Part shown: positions 52,722 through 61,800 of the stretch, piece after piece | How the letters are laid out: every line of letters begins with the position of its first letter | Numbering within the stretch: the stretch's first letter is position 1 | Source of the DNA: Pseudoprevotella muciniphila | GTDB lineage: Bacteria; Bacteroidota; Bacteroidia; Bacteroidales; Bacteroidaceae | DNA length: 64,000 bases | Assembly (NCBI RefSeq): GCF_003265305.2 | Contig: NZ_CP033459.1 | Coordinates: forward strand, 868,001 to 932,000 | Reading direction: 5' to 3' | The notes under the pieces: model-generated | The model's input: the letters and a program-made list of their open reading frames with translations, nothing else | What the model was told of the DNA's origin: nothing | Databases searched by the model: none | Made by a program: the position numbers and the translations under genes

Positions 52722-52918
52722 CGGTTTTTTGTCGGTGAATGTCGGTGGTTGTCCGTGGTTGTCGGTTATTGTCGGTTATTGTCGGTTATTGTCCGTGGTT
52801 GTCGGAATTTTCAGACCCCTCCGACCTCCTCCGACAACCTCCGACAACCTCCGACCTCCTCCGACAACCTCCGACAACCTCCGACAACCACCGACCCCTT
52901 CCGACCCGCTCCGATTAT
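52722..52918. repeat. GTCGGTTATT and CTCCGACAAC 10-bp repeats
   Basis: The left half is GTCGGTTATT-type, the right half CTCCGACAAC-type: two arrays that are roughly complementary and meet near 52805, so the tract could fold back on itself. It fills the gap between the addA stop and the four-helix-bundle start. Confidence 0.85.
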
Positions 52919-55900
52919 TCAACTTCAAGCACCTCCCCCTTATAGACATACCACAGGTATCCCTGCACGTCGCGGTGCCCGAGGCTGCGGAGGAGGTCCA
53001 TGTATTCTTTCACCTGGTTTTCGTATTCCAGGCGCTGCTTGCCGAATTTGAAATCGACCACTACGGTGCGCCCCTGCTTTGTCATCACGCGGTCGGGGCG
53101 TCGCTGCCGGAGCGTACTGCCGTCGGTGCGCTGCAGGATGGCGCTCTCGTTGAAGATGGTCCATGTGCCGTCGAACCATTCCGCGGGCTGTCCCTCGCTG
53201 ATGCGTTTTCCGACGAAGGCGGCTATCTCGTCGGCATCCTTCTTCGAAGCGATGAGGCCCTCGCGGCGGAGTGCATCGACTGATGCTGCCACGTCGGCTG
53301 CGGTGTAGATACCGGCGAAGACGGCGTGGAGCAGTTTGCCGCGGTCGATGTAGCCGTCCTGAATGGCTCCTGCGGCATCCTCGCCATCGCTCAGGAAGCG
53401 CTGCGACTCGTTCGACTGCCTGAAACTCATGCGCGCATCGATGGTCTCGAACGCCACGGCGAGTGGTTCTTCCCGGAAGTCGAGCGGGTTCTGCGGACCG
53501 GCTTTCTCTTCTTTTTCCGCCTTTTCGCCCGGTATGACCGGCTTACCCATCACCATCTGTCCCTCGCTGAAACGCGCTGTGCTGCTTATCATCGCGAAGA
53601 GGTCGCAGTAGTACTTCTTCTCGTCGTCCGGTTTCTTCTTCTCCTCATCGAACTGCAGTTTTCCGCTGTCTTTGACGAACTGCGCGATGTACTTATTGAT
53701 GCTCTTATCCTTGCTCCTGGGGTTCTGGAGGCTCCAGACGAAGAGGTTGTGGCGGGCGCGCGTAACAGCCACGTAGAACGTGTTGAGGGCATCCACGCGT
53801 GCCTGGAAGTTCTCTTCGCGGTAGGCATTGCAGAACACGGAGTTGTCGAGTTCCATCGCCGCTTTCACGGGGAGCAGCGGGAAGGTGCTGAACGGCGCGG
53901 GCAGGTCCTTGGTGTCGATCCAGAGGGTGTCCTTGTCGTTCACTGTAACGGGCCAGTTGCAGTAAGGCAGGAACACGGTGTCGAAGGCGAGACCCTTCGA
54001 CTTGTGTATCGTCATAATCTCTATGCCGTCGCCCGTGCCGGAGGAGATGGACTTGCCCTCGATGGTATCGTCGAGGTACGTGAGGTAGGCGTAGAGGTCG
54101 CCGCCGGTGTCGCTCATGTAGGCGATGACGTCGTCGAGGAAGGCGTAGATGTAGGGTGCCTGTCCGTCCATCTCGTTGATGCGGAAGAGGCTGATGAGGC
54201 GTTCGCAGCATTCGTAGAGGGGGATGTGGCGCAGCATGTCGAGGCTGTCGAGGTAGCCCTCGGGCAGGTAGTCCTTCAGCGCGCGTATGCCGTCGGTCTT
54301 TATGTTCTGGAGCACCGCTTCGTCGAAGTCGGTCTTGTGGTACTTCCTGCTGTACTGCTCTGCCACGTAGGAGCACGCCACACTGTTCCGCTCCTCGCAG
54401 AGCAGGCGGAGGAGCGCACGCAGCAGTTCCACGGCGGGCGAGGCGGCGAGGGTGTAGGCTTCGTTCGAGATCATCTTCACGTCGCTGTGGTGCGCGGCGA
54501 AGTATTTCAGCACCGCCTGCCCCTGCTTGTTGGTACGCACGAGCACTGCCATGCCCTTGTAGCGATGCCCCTGAACATGGAGCGTCCTGATCTGCCGCGC
54601 CATGTCTTCGAGCATCTCTTCCTCGGCATTGCTGCCCATGCCGTCGGGGCTGTCGGGTTTTTCTGTGCCGAAATGCCAGCAGTCCTTGTCATCGGTTACT
54701 GCCACACTGACGTAGCCGCCCTTCTTGGGCTTGCACTCCTGCTCCACTTCGTGATACACTTTGTCGCTGATTGCGCCCGGGTGTGCACCTTCGTCGAGTT
54801 TGTCGAACTGCTTGGCGAGGTACTCCGACATGACGTAGTTGAAGCGCACGATGTTGTCGCGGCTGCGGAAGTTGGTTTTCAGCGTTTCGGGAACTACTTG
54901 TATGTTCCGGCAGACCTCGCCTTTTATGTTCGCCAGTATGCCCCAGTCGCCGTTGCGCCAGCGGTAGATGCTCTGCTTCACGTCGCCCACGAGGAGGCTG
55001 TCCTTGTCGTTGCTCGCACTCTCGATGAGAAGTTTCTTGAAGTTCTCCCACTGCAGGCGCGAAGTGTCCTGAAACTCGTCTATCATCACGTGGTCGTAGC
55101 GCACGCCCGCCTTCTCGAAGACGAACGATGCCTCGCTGCCGGCATGGAGACGGTCGAAGAGGAGCGGTGTGCGGCTGAGCATGATGCGGTTGTTCTCGCG
55201 GTTGATGGCTTCCACGTTGGCATTGATGGCGTTGAGCAGTCCGAGTGCCTTGAGGTGGCGCAGCACAGCGTTGGCACTGTTGTATGCCACGACATTCGCC
55301 TGATACACGTTGTACACGTTCCGCAGCACCTCGTGCACGCTCATGGCGAGTGTTACCATTTCGTCATTGTTCAGGTCGCCCTTCTTCAGCAGCACCTGCG
55401 GCACATCGTCGCCCGTTGCCTCTGCGCATTTCCTGAACGAGTCGGAAAATGCCGTCTTGATATTGCCATCAGGGTTCTCCGCCAGGTTGCGGCAGCGTGC
55501 AAAGTAGTTTCTCTGTCCGTTTGACATCTTGGCGATGTCCGCCTCGCGTGCCACAGCCGCGTCTGCCGCGTCTTTTATGGCTTTCTTGGCGCCATCACGC
55601 ATCTTTCGCAGCACATCTTCCAGGCGGTGCCCCTTCTGCCGGCGTTTGTCGTCCTCGATGGCTTTGGTGATGTCGTCGCTGTAGCGCATATACACCTCCT
55701 TGCTGAGGTTTCGGGCGAAGTCGTTGAGGTCGCGCGTTACGTTCCAGTCCTTGTTGTCCGCCATCTTCTCGCGCATCATCTCCTCCACGGCGGTCTTCAC
55801 ATCTTTTTCCGCCATTCCGTCGTTGATGCCCTGCAGGAGGTCGTCCACCGCCTGCGCTATGACGCGCTTGTCGTCGATATCTACGGCATAGTTGGCGGTC

Positions 55901-56298
55901 TGCCCCAGTTCGCGCGCCACGTATTGCAGCGTACTCTGCAGGAAGGCGTCGATGGTCTGCACAGAGAAGCGCTCGTAGTTGTGGAGGATGTAGCCCAGTG
56001 CGGCGCGCGCCCTCTGGCGCAGTTTGTCGTCGGACACGTTGCCGCCCGTAAGTTTCTTCACCTTGTCGAAGAACGACTGCCTGTCCTTGTCGGCAGGGTC
56101 GTTGATATAGCCTATATCGTAGAGGTGTTGCAGGATACGCGTTTTCATCTCTGCGGTGGCTTTGTTGGTGAACGTTACCGCGAGGATATGGTTGGCGGCA
56201 TCGGGGTCGCCGCTTATCAGTTTGCTGATGTATTCTGCCGAGAGCGTGAAAGTCTTTCCGCTTCCCGCTGAGGCGCTGTAAACTGTCAGTTTGGACAT
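52915..56298 (-). CDS. addA: AddA-like UvrD-type helicase-nuclease
   Basis: 1127 residues, superfamily 1A helicase with C-terminal nuclease. Walker A SASAGSGKT at 9-17, motif Ia AVTFTNKATAEMKTRI, Walker B MIDEFQDTS, motif III LLVGDVKQSIYRWRNGD, motif V IMTIHKSKGLAFDTVFLP and motif VI YVAVTRARHNLF. The end (RTVVVDFKFGKQRLEYENQV) carries the D-x-K of the RecB nuclease. It is the motor subunit of an AddAB-type end-processing enzyme with the protein encoded at 49195. Start at MSKLTVYSASAGSGKT. Confidence 0.92.
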   Translation of the reverse strand: MSKLTVYSASAGSGKTFTLSAEYISKLISGDPDAANHILAVTFTNKATAEMKTRILQHLYDIGYINDPADKDRQSFFDKVKKLTGGNVSDDKLRQRARAALGYILHNYERFSVQTIDAFLQSTLQYVARELGQTANYAVDIDDKRVIAQAVDDLLQGINDGMAEKDVKTAVEEMMREKMADNKDWNVTRDLNDFARNLSKEVYMRYSDDITKAIEDDKRRQKGHRLEDVLRKMRDGAKKAIKDAADAAVAREADIAKMSNGQRNYFARCRNLAENPDGNIKTAFSDSFRKCAEATGDDVPQVLLKKGDLNNDEMVTLAMSVHEVLRNVYNVYQANVVAYNSANAVLRHLKALGLLNAINANVEAINRENNRIMLSRTPLLFDRLHAGSEASFVFEKAGVRYDHVMIDEFQDTSRLQWENFKKLLIESASNDKDSLLVGDVKQSIYRWRNGDWGILANIKGEVCRNIQVVPETLKTNFRSRDNIVRFNYVMSEYLAKQFDKLDEGAHPGAISDKVYHEVEQECKPKKGGYVSVAVTDDKDCWHFGTEKPDSPDGMGSNAEEEMLEDMARQIRTLHVQGHRYKGMAVLVRTNKQGQAVLKYFAAHHSDVKMISNEAYTLAASPAVELLRALLRLLCEERNSVACSYVAEQYSRKYHKTDFDEAVLQNIKTDGIRALKDYLPEGYLDSLDMLRHIPLYECCERLISLFRINEMDGQAPYIYAFLDDVIAYMSDTGGDLYAYLTYLDDTIEGKSISSGTGDGIEIMTIHKSKGLAFDTVFLPYCNWPVTVNDKDTLWIDTKDLPAPFSTFPLLPVKAAMELDNSVFCNAYREENFQARVDALNTFYVAVTRARHNLFVWSLQNPRSKDKSINKYIAQFVKDSGKLQFDEEKKKPDDEKKYYCDLFAMISSTARFSEGQMVMGKPVIPGEKAEKEEKAGPQNPLDFREEPLAVAFETIDARMSFRQSNESQRFLSDGEDAAGAIQDGYIDRGKLLHAVFAGIYTAADVAASVDALRREGLIASKKDADEIAAFVGKRISEGQPAEWFDGTWTIFNESAILQRTDGSTLRQRRPDRVMTKQGRTVVVDFKFGKQRLEYENQVKEYMDLLRSLGHRDVQGYLWYVYKGEVLEVE

Positions 56299-56316
56299 TT
56301 GTTTTTCTTTTTTTCA

Positions 56317-56499
56317 TTTGTTGGCAGGTAAAAGTCTCTGCTCGGTTTTCGCAAGTGATTATTTATCAAGTTATCAAGAATTTGAGAATTACTTTTCTCT
56401 TTACAACCAACTTCTTCTGTCCATACCGTTTCAGATAATTAGTAGTGAAATAATTCTTTAATTCTATAATTCTTGAAAATTAAACAATCTTAAAGTTCC
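56317..56499. other. Intergenic region, nothing recognised
   Basis: AT-rich, with some ATTCTTGA/TCAAGAATTT words (56370-56385 and 56460-56475) that are weakly inverted. No gene or clear promoter seen for addA. Confidence 0.4.
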
Positions 56500-57051
56500 T
56501 TAGCGTCTTCTGTGTCTTCTGCGTCTTCTTGGTAATAGTTTTCGCAAATATAGGTTTTTTCTTTCAGAAATTCGACATCTGCGGCGTTTTTCTTCTTTTC
56601 GGAGTTCATTTTCCTGCCGGAGTTCTTCTATAGAGAGCCGTTTTTCTTCGTCGCTTGTTACTCTGCAGAAGACGACGGACGTTCTGTCGGCTGATCTCAG
56701 GTGGGCAGCGCAGGCGGGGAAGAGGGGGCAGACGTCGTGGCACCTGTGGTAGGCCCGCAGGGAACAGATGTCGCAGGGCGAGTTTGCAGTGGAGAGTTGA
56801 CTGTTGATCGTGGAGAGGTGAGAGTTGGGGCCTGTCGTATTGGCGCTCATGATGTCTGCCATGGCTTCGGTGGCTTCTCTTACGAGGAATGGACCGACGG
56901 GTGTGTAGGCGATGCAGCCGGTGGGTGTGTGGGTGAGTATGCGGTTCATCTCTTCTGCCGGTGGCAGGTTTCTGCCGCTGCGCAGGTCTCTCACGCTGAA
57001 TGTCATGATGACGATGGCGGCTGGATTGGGGTTGTAGTTTTGGTTTTTCAT
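56500..57051 (-). CDS. Hypothetical Cys-rich protein
   Basis: 183 residues. N-terminal part MKNQNYNPNPAAIVIMTFSVRDLRSGRNLPPAEEMNRIL, then a Ser/Thr/Asn stretch (HLSTINSQLSTAN, about 79-91) that is the translation of an AACTCTCAAC-type DNA repeat otherwise found between genes. A cysteine cluster follows (CDICSLRAYHRCHDVCPLFPAC, about 94-115) that may bind metal, and a basic coiled end (RRRRRHRRR). No family recognised. It lies before another gene that carries repeat-coded segments. Confidence 0.55.
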   Translation of the reverse strand: MKNQNYNPNPAAIVIMTFSVRDLRSGRNLPPAEEMNRILTHTPTGCIAYTPVGPFLVREATEAMADIMSANTTGPNSHLSTINSQLSTANSPCDICSLRAYHRCHDVCPLFPACAAHLRSADRTSVVFCRVTSDEEKRLSIEELRQENELRKEEKRRRCRISERKNLYLRKLLPRRRRRHRRR

Positions 57052-57079
57052 TGGTTTTTGGTTTTTTCAGATTGCTTTT

Positions 57080-57153
57080 TTATAGCTGTTATAGAAGTTA
57101 TAGAAGTTATAGTTTCTATAGTTTCGTATTTTCTATAGCTTCTATAGTTTCTA
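57080..57153. repeat. GTTATAGAA/TTCTATAGTT 9-bp repeats
   Basis: GTTATAGAAGTTATAGAAGT on the left, TTTCTATAGCTTCTATAG on the right, ending at the stop codon of the next gene. Confidence 0.8.
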
Positions 57154-58323
57154 TCATTCCGTTTCTTCTCTCTCTTCCGGCGGCAGCAGGAGTTGCTGTG
57201 CCTCCTTGTCGCCGGCTTGTGCGCGTGCCCTGAGTTGCCGGTAGTCTTCGTAGGTTACATAGTGCTTTTTGGCTTCTTCGGCGGCCTCCTGCTGTTTTTT
57301 CCGTCGATCTTCCTCGAGGTCTTTTCCCCATACGAGCATTTTGGGTTGTTCGTGCTGGTTGTCGTAATAGCCTTCGAGCACCTTGACGAAGTTGTCGCGG
57401 TAGAGGAGCCAGTCGAAGCCGAGGTGGCGGCCGAATTTGTTCTTGTCGTTGATAAAGTCGCTTTTAGCCGCTTTCTCGAGCACCTGACAGATGATGGGCT
57501 TGCCGAACTGACGTGCTATGAGGCAGAGTTTGTCGTAGCGCGGTCCGCTGATGGCCTGTATGGTGTATGCGCGGTGGTGGCGCGCCTGTATGGCGTTGAA
57601 GTAGATTCTGAACTTCTCTGCATCCACGTCCTCATGATTCGCTCCTGACAGGACTTCTGCATGACTGCCCGATATGACCTCAGCATTACAGCCCGATATG
57701 ACCTCAGCCTGACCTGCCGACAGCGCCTCAGCATGACAACGAGATATGTCTTCAGCATATCCTCCTGAAAAAATTTCAACATTTCCGCCTCCGCCTCCGC
57801 TATGCGGTGCACCGTCACCGCATTCTTCGTTCTGTGCCCGTTCTGCTGTTGAGGCGGCGGAGTTTAGAGGTGGTGGAGCCTTTTCTTTATCTTTATCTTT
57901 TTCTTTATCTTTTTCTTTGTCTTTTTCTTTTATTATTCTTTTTTTCTTTTGCTTCTTTTCTTTTTTTCTTTTCTTTTCTTTTTCGCTTTCGTTTTCTTTT
58001 TCTGTTTCTTTTTCGTTTTCTTTTGTGGGAGTGGGCAGATTTTCCGGGGTTTCCGGGGTTCCCAGGGTTTCCGGGTTGTCCGGATTTTCAGGAAGGTCCG
58101 GAGTTTCCGGGAGAGCCGGATCGGTGTTTCCTTTGTTTTTCTGGCGGTCGATGTCGAGCATGATGCCGCAGAGTGCGAGGTTCATCATTTTGCTCGCGGG
58201 GCGTTTGCCGCTGACGATGTAGTCGCGCAGGGCGAGGATGGCGCGCTGGCGCATATCGGCTGACATGGCTTCGAAGTAGCAGAACCATTCTGTTCTGAAG
58301 GTAAATGCAGGGAAATTGTTCAT
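57154..58323 (-). CDS. Phage/mobile-element replication-like protein with three repeat-coded inserts
   Basis: 389 residues. The N-terminal about 65 residues (FRTEWFCYFEAMSADMRQRAILALRDYIVSG...) resemble the DUF6291-type domain found at the start of Bacteroidetes phage replication proteins. An insert of P-E-T-P/P-E-N-P repeats follows (about 68-100), coded by the TCCGGANNN repeat in a shifted frame; then a long Lys/Glu run (about 105-150) and five octapeptides AEVISGxx (about 190-230). The C-terminal domain (FRIYFNAIQARHHRAYTI...FGRHLGFDWLLYRDNFVKVL) looks like a replisome organiser C-terminus. No replication partner is visible in the window, so the role is tentative. Confidence 0.55.
   Translation of the reverse strand: MNNFPAFTFRTEWFCYFEAMSADMRQRAILALRDYIVSGKRPASKMMNLALCGIMLDIDRQKNKGNTDPALPETPDLPENPDNPETLGTPETPENLPTPTKENEKETEKENESEKEKKRKKEKKQKKKRIIKEKDKEKDKEKDKDKEKAPPPLNSAASTAERAQNEECGDGAPHSGGGGGNVEIFSGGYAEDISRCHAEALSAGQAEVISGCNAEVISGSHAEVLSGANHEDVDAEKFRIYFNAIQARHHRAYTIQAISGPRYDKLCLIARQFGKPIICQVLEKAAKSDFINDKNKFGRHLGFDWLLYRDNFVKVLEGYYDNQHEQPKMLVWGKDLEEDRRKKQQEAAEEAKKHYVTYEDYRQLRARAQAGDKEAQQLLLPPEEREETE
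57637..57756. repeat. Five 24-bp coding repeats (octapeptide AEVISGxx)
   Basis: Units start at 57637, 57661, 57685, 57709 and 57733 and code on the minus strand for AEDISRCH, AEALSAGQ, AEVISGCN, AEVISGSH and AEVLSGAN. Confidence 0.9.
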
Positions 58324-58482
58324 AGTTGTAGATTTTTTGTGAATAATATGTATTAAATCTTTGGCCTTGTTTGATATTTCGCTGCAAAAATAACTATTAT
58401 TTTTTAATTAGCAAATTTTTCAGCAAATATTTTTTTTCGGGGCGCAAAAAAAAGCCACAAAAGCGGGCAAATAAAGAAAAAA

Positions 58483-58608
58483 AGAAAAAGCCACCGTAGC
58501 ACCAAAAAAAAAGCCACCTCGGCACCAAAGAAAAAAGCCACCGCAGCACCAAAGAAAAAAGCCACCTCGGCACCAAAGAAAAAAGCCACCGATATCGGTG
58601 GCTTTTAT
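58483..58608. repeat. Terminator palindrome plus four 24-bp arm-derived repeats
   Basis: Four copies of AAAAGCCACCGCAGCACCAA-type units, 24 bases each, end in the palindrome AAAGCCACCGATATCGGTGG (58584-58608) that terminates the peptide gene on the minus strand. The 24-base unit reuses one arm of the palindrome. Same design as 49119-49195. Confidence 0.85.
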
Positions 58609-58628
58609 TTCAGAAAGCGGGCGGAGCC

Positions 58629-58811
58629 TCAGGGCTTTGTCCAACTGCCGTCGGTCCAACTGTTGTCATCTTTCGGTGCGAAGTCGAAACCGCCTTGGTT
58701 GGTGTCGCCGATGCCTTCGCCGCTGTTATCCTTTGGGATGGTTGTTGCGATGACGTTCTCGTGGCGCATTTCGAAAATCGCCGTGGCGGGGGTGATATAA
58801 GCCTTTTTCAT
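58629..58811 (-). CDS. Small peptide MKK-FEMRHEN-IATTIPKD family, copy 3
   Basis: 60 residues: MKKAYITPATAIFEMRHENV, IATTIPKDNSGEGIGDTN, FDFAPKDDNSWTDGSWTKP. Nearly identical to the copy at 48917, including the 3' flank (GGCTCCGCCCGCTT) and terminator, so the cassette was duplicated as a block. It starts 87 bases behind the large secreted protein gene on the same strand. Function unknown. Confidence 0.85.
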   Translation of the reverse strand: MKKAYITPATAIFEMRHENVIATTIPKDNSGEGIGDTNQGGFDFAPKDDNSWTDGSWTKP

Positions 58812-58837
58812 TGTGTTTGTTGTTTTTTTTGTGGAAT

Positions 58838-58892
58838 TTTCCGGAGGTTCCGGAAGTTTCCGGGGGTTTCCCGAAACTTCCGGACATTCCGG
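58838..58892. repeat. TCCGGANNN repeats, intergenic
   Basis: About six words of CCGGAGGTT/CCGGAAGTT type between the secreted-protein stop and the peptide gene. The equivalent gap at 48842 carries the same word family. Confidence 0.8.
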
Positions 58893-58898
58893 TTAATT

Positions 58899-61800
58899 TT
58901 ACTTAATCACTTTCTTGCCGTTGATGATGTAAACACCCTTGGTTGCGTTGTTCACGCGGCGTCCCTGGAGGTCGTAAACGGTTCCGTTTTCAGCACCTGT
59001 TGTGATGCCGTTGATGCCGGTTACGTCTTCGCCGATACCACCGAAGATGTTTTCAAGACCACGTGTAGGAGTGCCTGCGGGGAGGTATGAGCGGTTAGCC
59101 GGTACTGTCAGACCGTTGATAGACCAGAACTTGGCTTCTGCTTCGCCCTTCTTGTAAGCGAGGATATAACCACCGCTTACTACGGAGGAGCCGTCGCCTG
59201 CTACGAGGAGGTTGCCTGCGGGTACGTCAACTGTTCCATTAACAGGGAGGAGAGGCACTGTTGCGCCCTTCACGCCGCTGATGATATAGCCCTGATCTGC
59301 TGCGATCTGGCTTGTAGCGATAGTGTCGAGGCGAGCACCTGCGCCGAGGTCTTCTGTGATGGTGAACACACCAACGTTGAGCGGCAGCTGTGCATCGTAT
59401 CCGTTAGCAAAGCCCTGCATTACTTCTTCGCCGTCGGCTACGCCTGCCGGACTGATGAGTGTGATTTCTTCGATTTCAACGGGGATGAGATGCCACATTG
59501 AAGCATCGCCGTCTGCGGTCCATCCTGTGAGTGAGCCGGAAGCACCTGCACCGCTGTTGTGACCTGCTGCGTGGAGTGCTGCGTCAGTACCGCCGTTTGC
59601 GTTGTAAACGAGCGCAACCTTAGAAGGCTTCTTAGCCACTACTTCGAATGCGATACCGCTTGCTTCGTCTTCGGTTGTTACACCGGCCTTAGTCTGGAGG
59701 TATGTGCCGGCGAGAGGAACATAGAGACGGAAGGTTGTAGTGCCTTCTACTGCCTTCAGTTTCATGATTTGTGCTGCACTTACATCAACATTACCCCATG
59801 CCACATTCTTTGAAGATGTGTTGTAAAGCATAGCCTTGTCAACGCCTTGCTTAGTCCGGAATGCGTCGAGACCGCTCAGAATCAGATAGTAGCCTTCAGT
59901 TGCCTCTACCATCTGGTAGCCTTCAACCTTAGCCTTGAATGTGAGGTAGTCGTTATAGTTGGGCGCAGCCTTGAGGGCACTGTATTCTTCCGCGAGGTTC
60001 GATGCATCTGTAACCTGAAGCGCATTTACGCAACCTGCGTACTCGAAGTAAGGATCGATGTCGCTGGCGATGAGGTTCAGGACGAGGTCGTTGATGGTGA
60101 AAACCTTGAGGCATGAACCTGCATCAGAAGCAGCCGCAGAATGTAGCCATGTACTGATCTTGTTGCCGCGGTCGTTGATGTAGGAATTTGTACCGGGAAC
60201 GTAGAGGTTGAAACCGTCTGTCTGGTTGTTGTTAGGAGAAATAGCGAAAGCGAACGGCGTTGTGTCGAACGTTGCTACGCTGTTGTCTGTTGTACCTACT
60301 CTCATGTAGCCGTGTGTTCTGTTGTAAACCGTGATGCCGTCGAATTCGTTACCACCGAATGTCCAGTAGTATTCATCGTTGGCGAGGTCGTAAGAAGAAC
60401 TTGAAGTGACGTTGTTGCCGTATGCATACTTGGAACGGAGGATGAAGAAGTAAGGCGTAGATACTGTTGCATCTGTTGGGTCTGCCGACAGTTCGAAAGG
60501 CAGTGAAGAGTCGTAAGTAACTGTTACAGTCTGGTCAACATCAGTACTTGTAACTGTTGTCGGAGAGATGTTGCTTACATAATTAGGTGTGCCACCCAAT
60601 GCACTTACCACGTTAATTTCTGTGTTTTCGGGCACGTTTTCGATAGTAACCGTCTTAACAACTCTGTTGTCGCGCGTTACGTTGAGCGTAACGGTAGTCA
60701 CTGTTGCGGGCAGCGCTACGTCAACAGTACCTGCGAAGTTAGCGTCAGCAAGTGCTTCTGCGAGTGTAGCGAAACCGTTGTAGGATTCGATAGCATTTAC
60801 TGCAGCACTGCTTGATACTGTTGCGCCTGATGTGAGGACTACGTCTGTGCCGAGGGCCACTTCTGTGCCGTCAACGTAAACAGATGTAAGACCGCCACCA
60901 GTGCAAGTGAAGTTGGCAACATAGGCTTCAGGAACAACTGTTACAGAAGGCACCTGAAGAATCTGCTGTACGTTACCTTCGTCGTGAGTAGTCCAACTGT
61001 CAATCATAACACCACCAGCACTCATGTTCAACGTTGCTGTTGGTTGATCTGTATTTGCGTCATTGGTGAACTTCAGAACGATAGGATAACCAGTCTTGTA
61101 TGTGCTTGCGTCACCAGTAACATAAGCAGGAGCAGATGTTACGAGGTGGTGACTCTTGTTAGTGGTGTAACTTGCGAACTTCTTTGCACCTACGTTGTAG
61201 AGGTATGTTTTTCCGCCTAAAGTTACGAATGTCCACTGGTGGAGAGGATTAGTCATATCGGCTGTGCCGTTGGATACCATAGTTCTTGAGAACTCTGTTG
61301 CATCAGCAGACTCTGCGTGTATGAAAGCACGCGGTGTTGTAAGGGTGTAAGCCTTTGTTGCGTCTGCACTTGCCAAATCGGAGAGAATTGGCGAATAGAG
61401 AAGTACGATGCTGGTAGCAGTGATAGTGCCGGAAAGATCCAATGGCTGAAATGTTGTTCCATCTACAGCGCTAAGGAACGCATAACCATTAACGCTTGGA
61501 GCAGTGAAGGTATAGCCTTCAGCATAACCCATCAGTGAGTTGCTGCCGGTGCCCAATTCATTGTGGGAGGCATCGTACATGGTATAACTGTAGTTGTATT
61601 CTATGTCAGCTGCTTCGTATGTTACGTTAAACACCGGAACAAAGCAACCCTGGTTTGCACCTACTGTCAAAGCGATGTCAACATATTGTGCCTTGAGGTC
61701 TGTTACTGTAAGAGTTGCTGCTGCTGAAGCACTTGTACTTGTTGCAGTAGCAGAAACGCCATTACAACTCAATGTAACCGGATAACTTGCATTTGCATTG

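Noticed and set aside
58404-58659. Open frames encoding FFLWCRGGFFLW-type repeats
   Set aside because: They are readings of the terminator-derived 24-base repeats.
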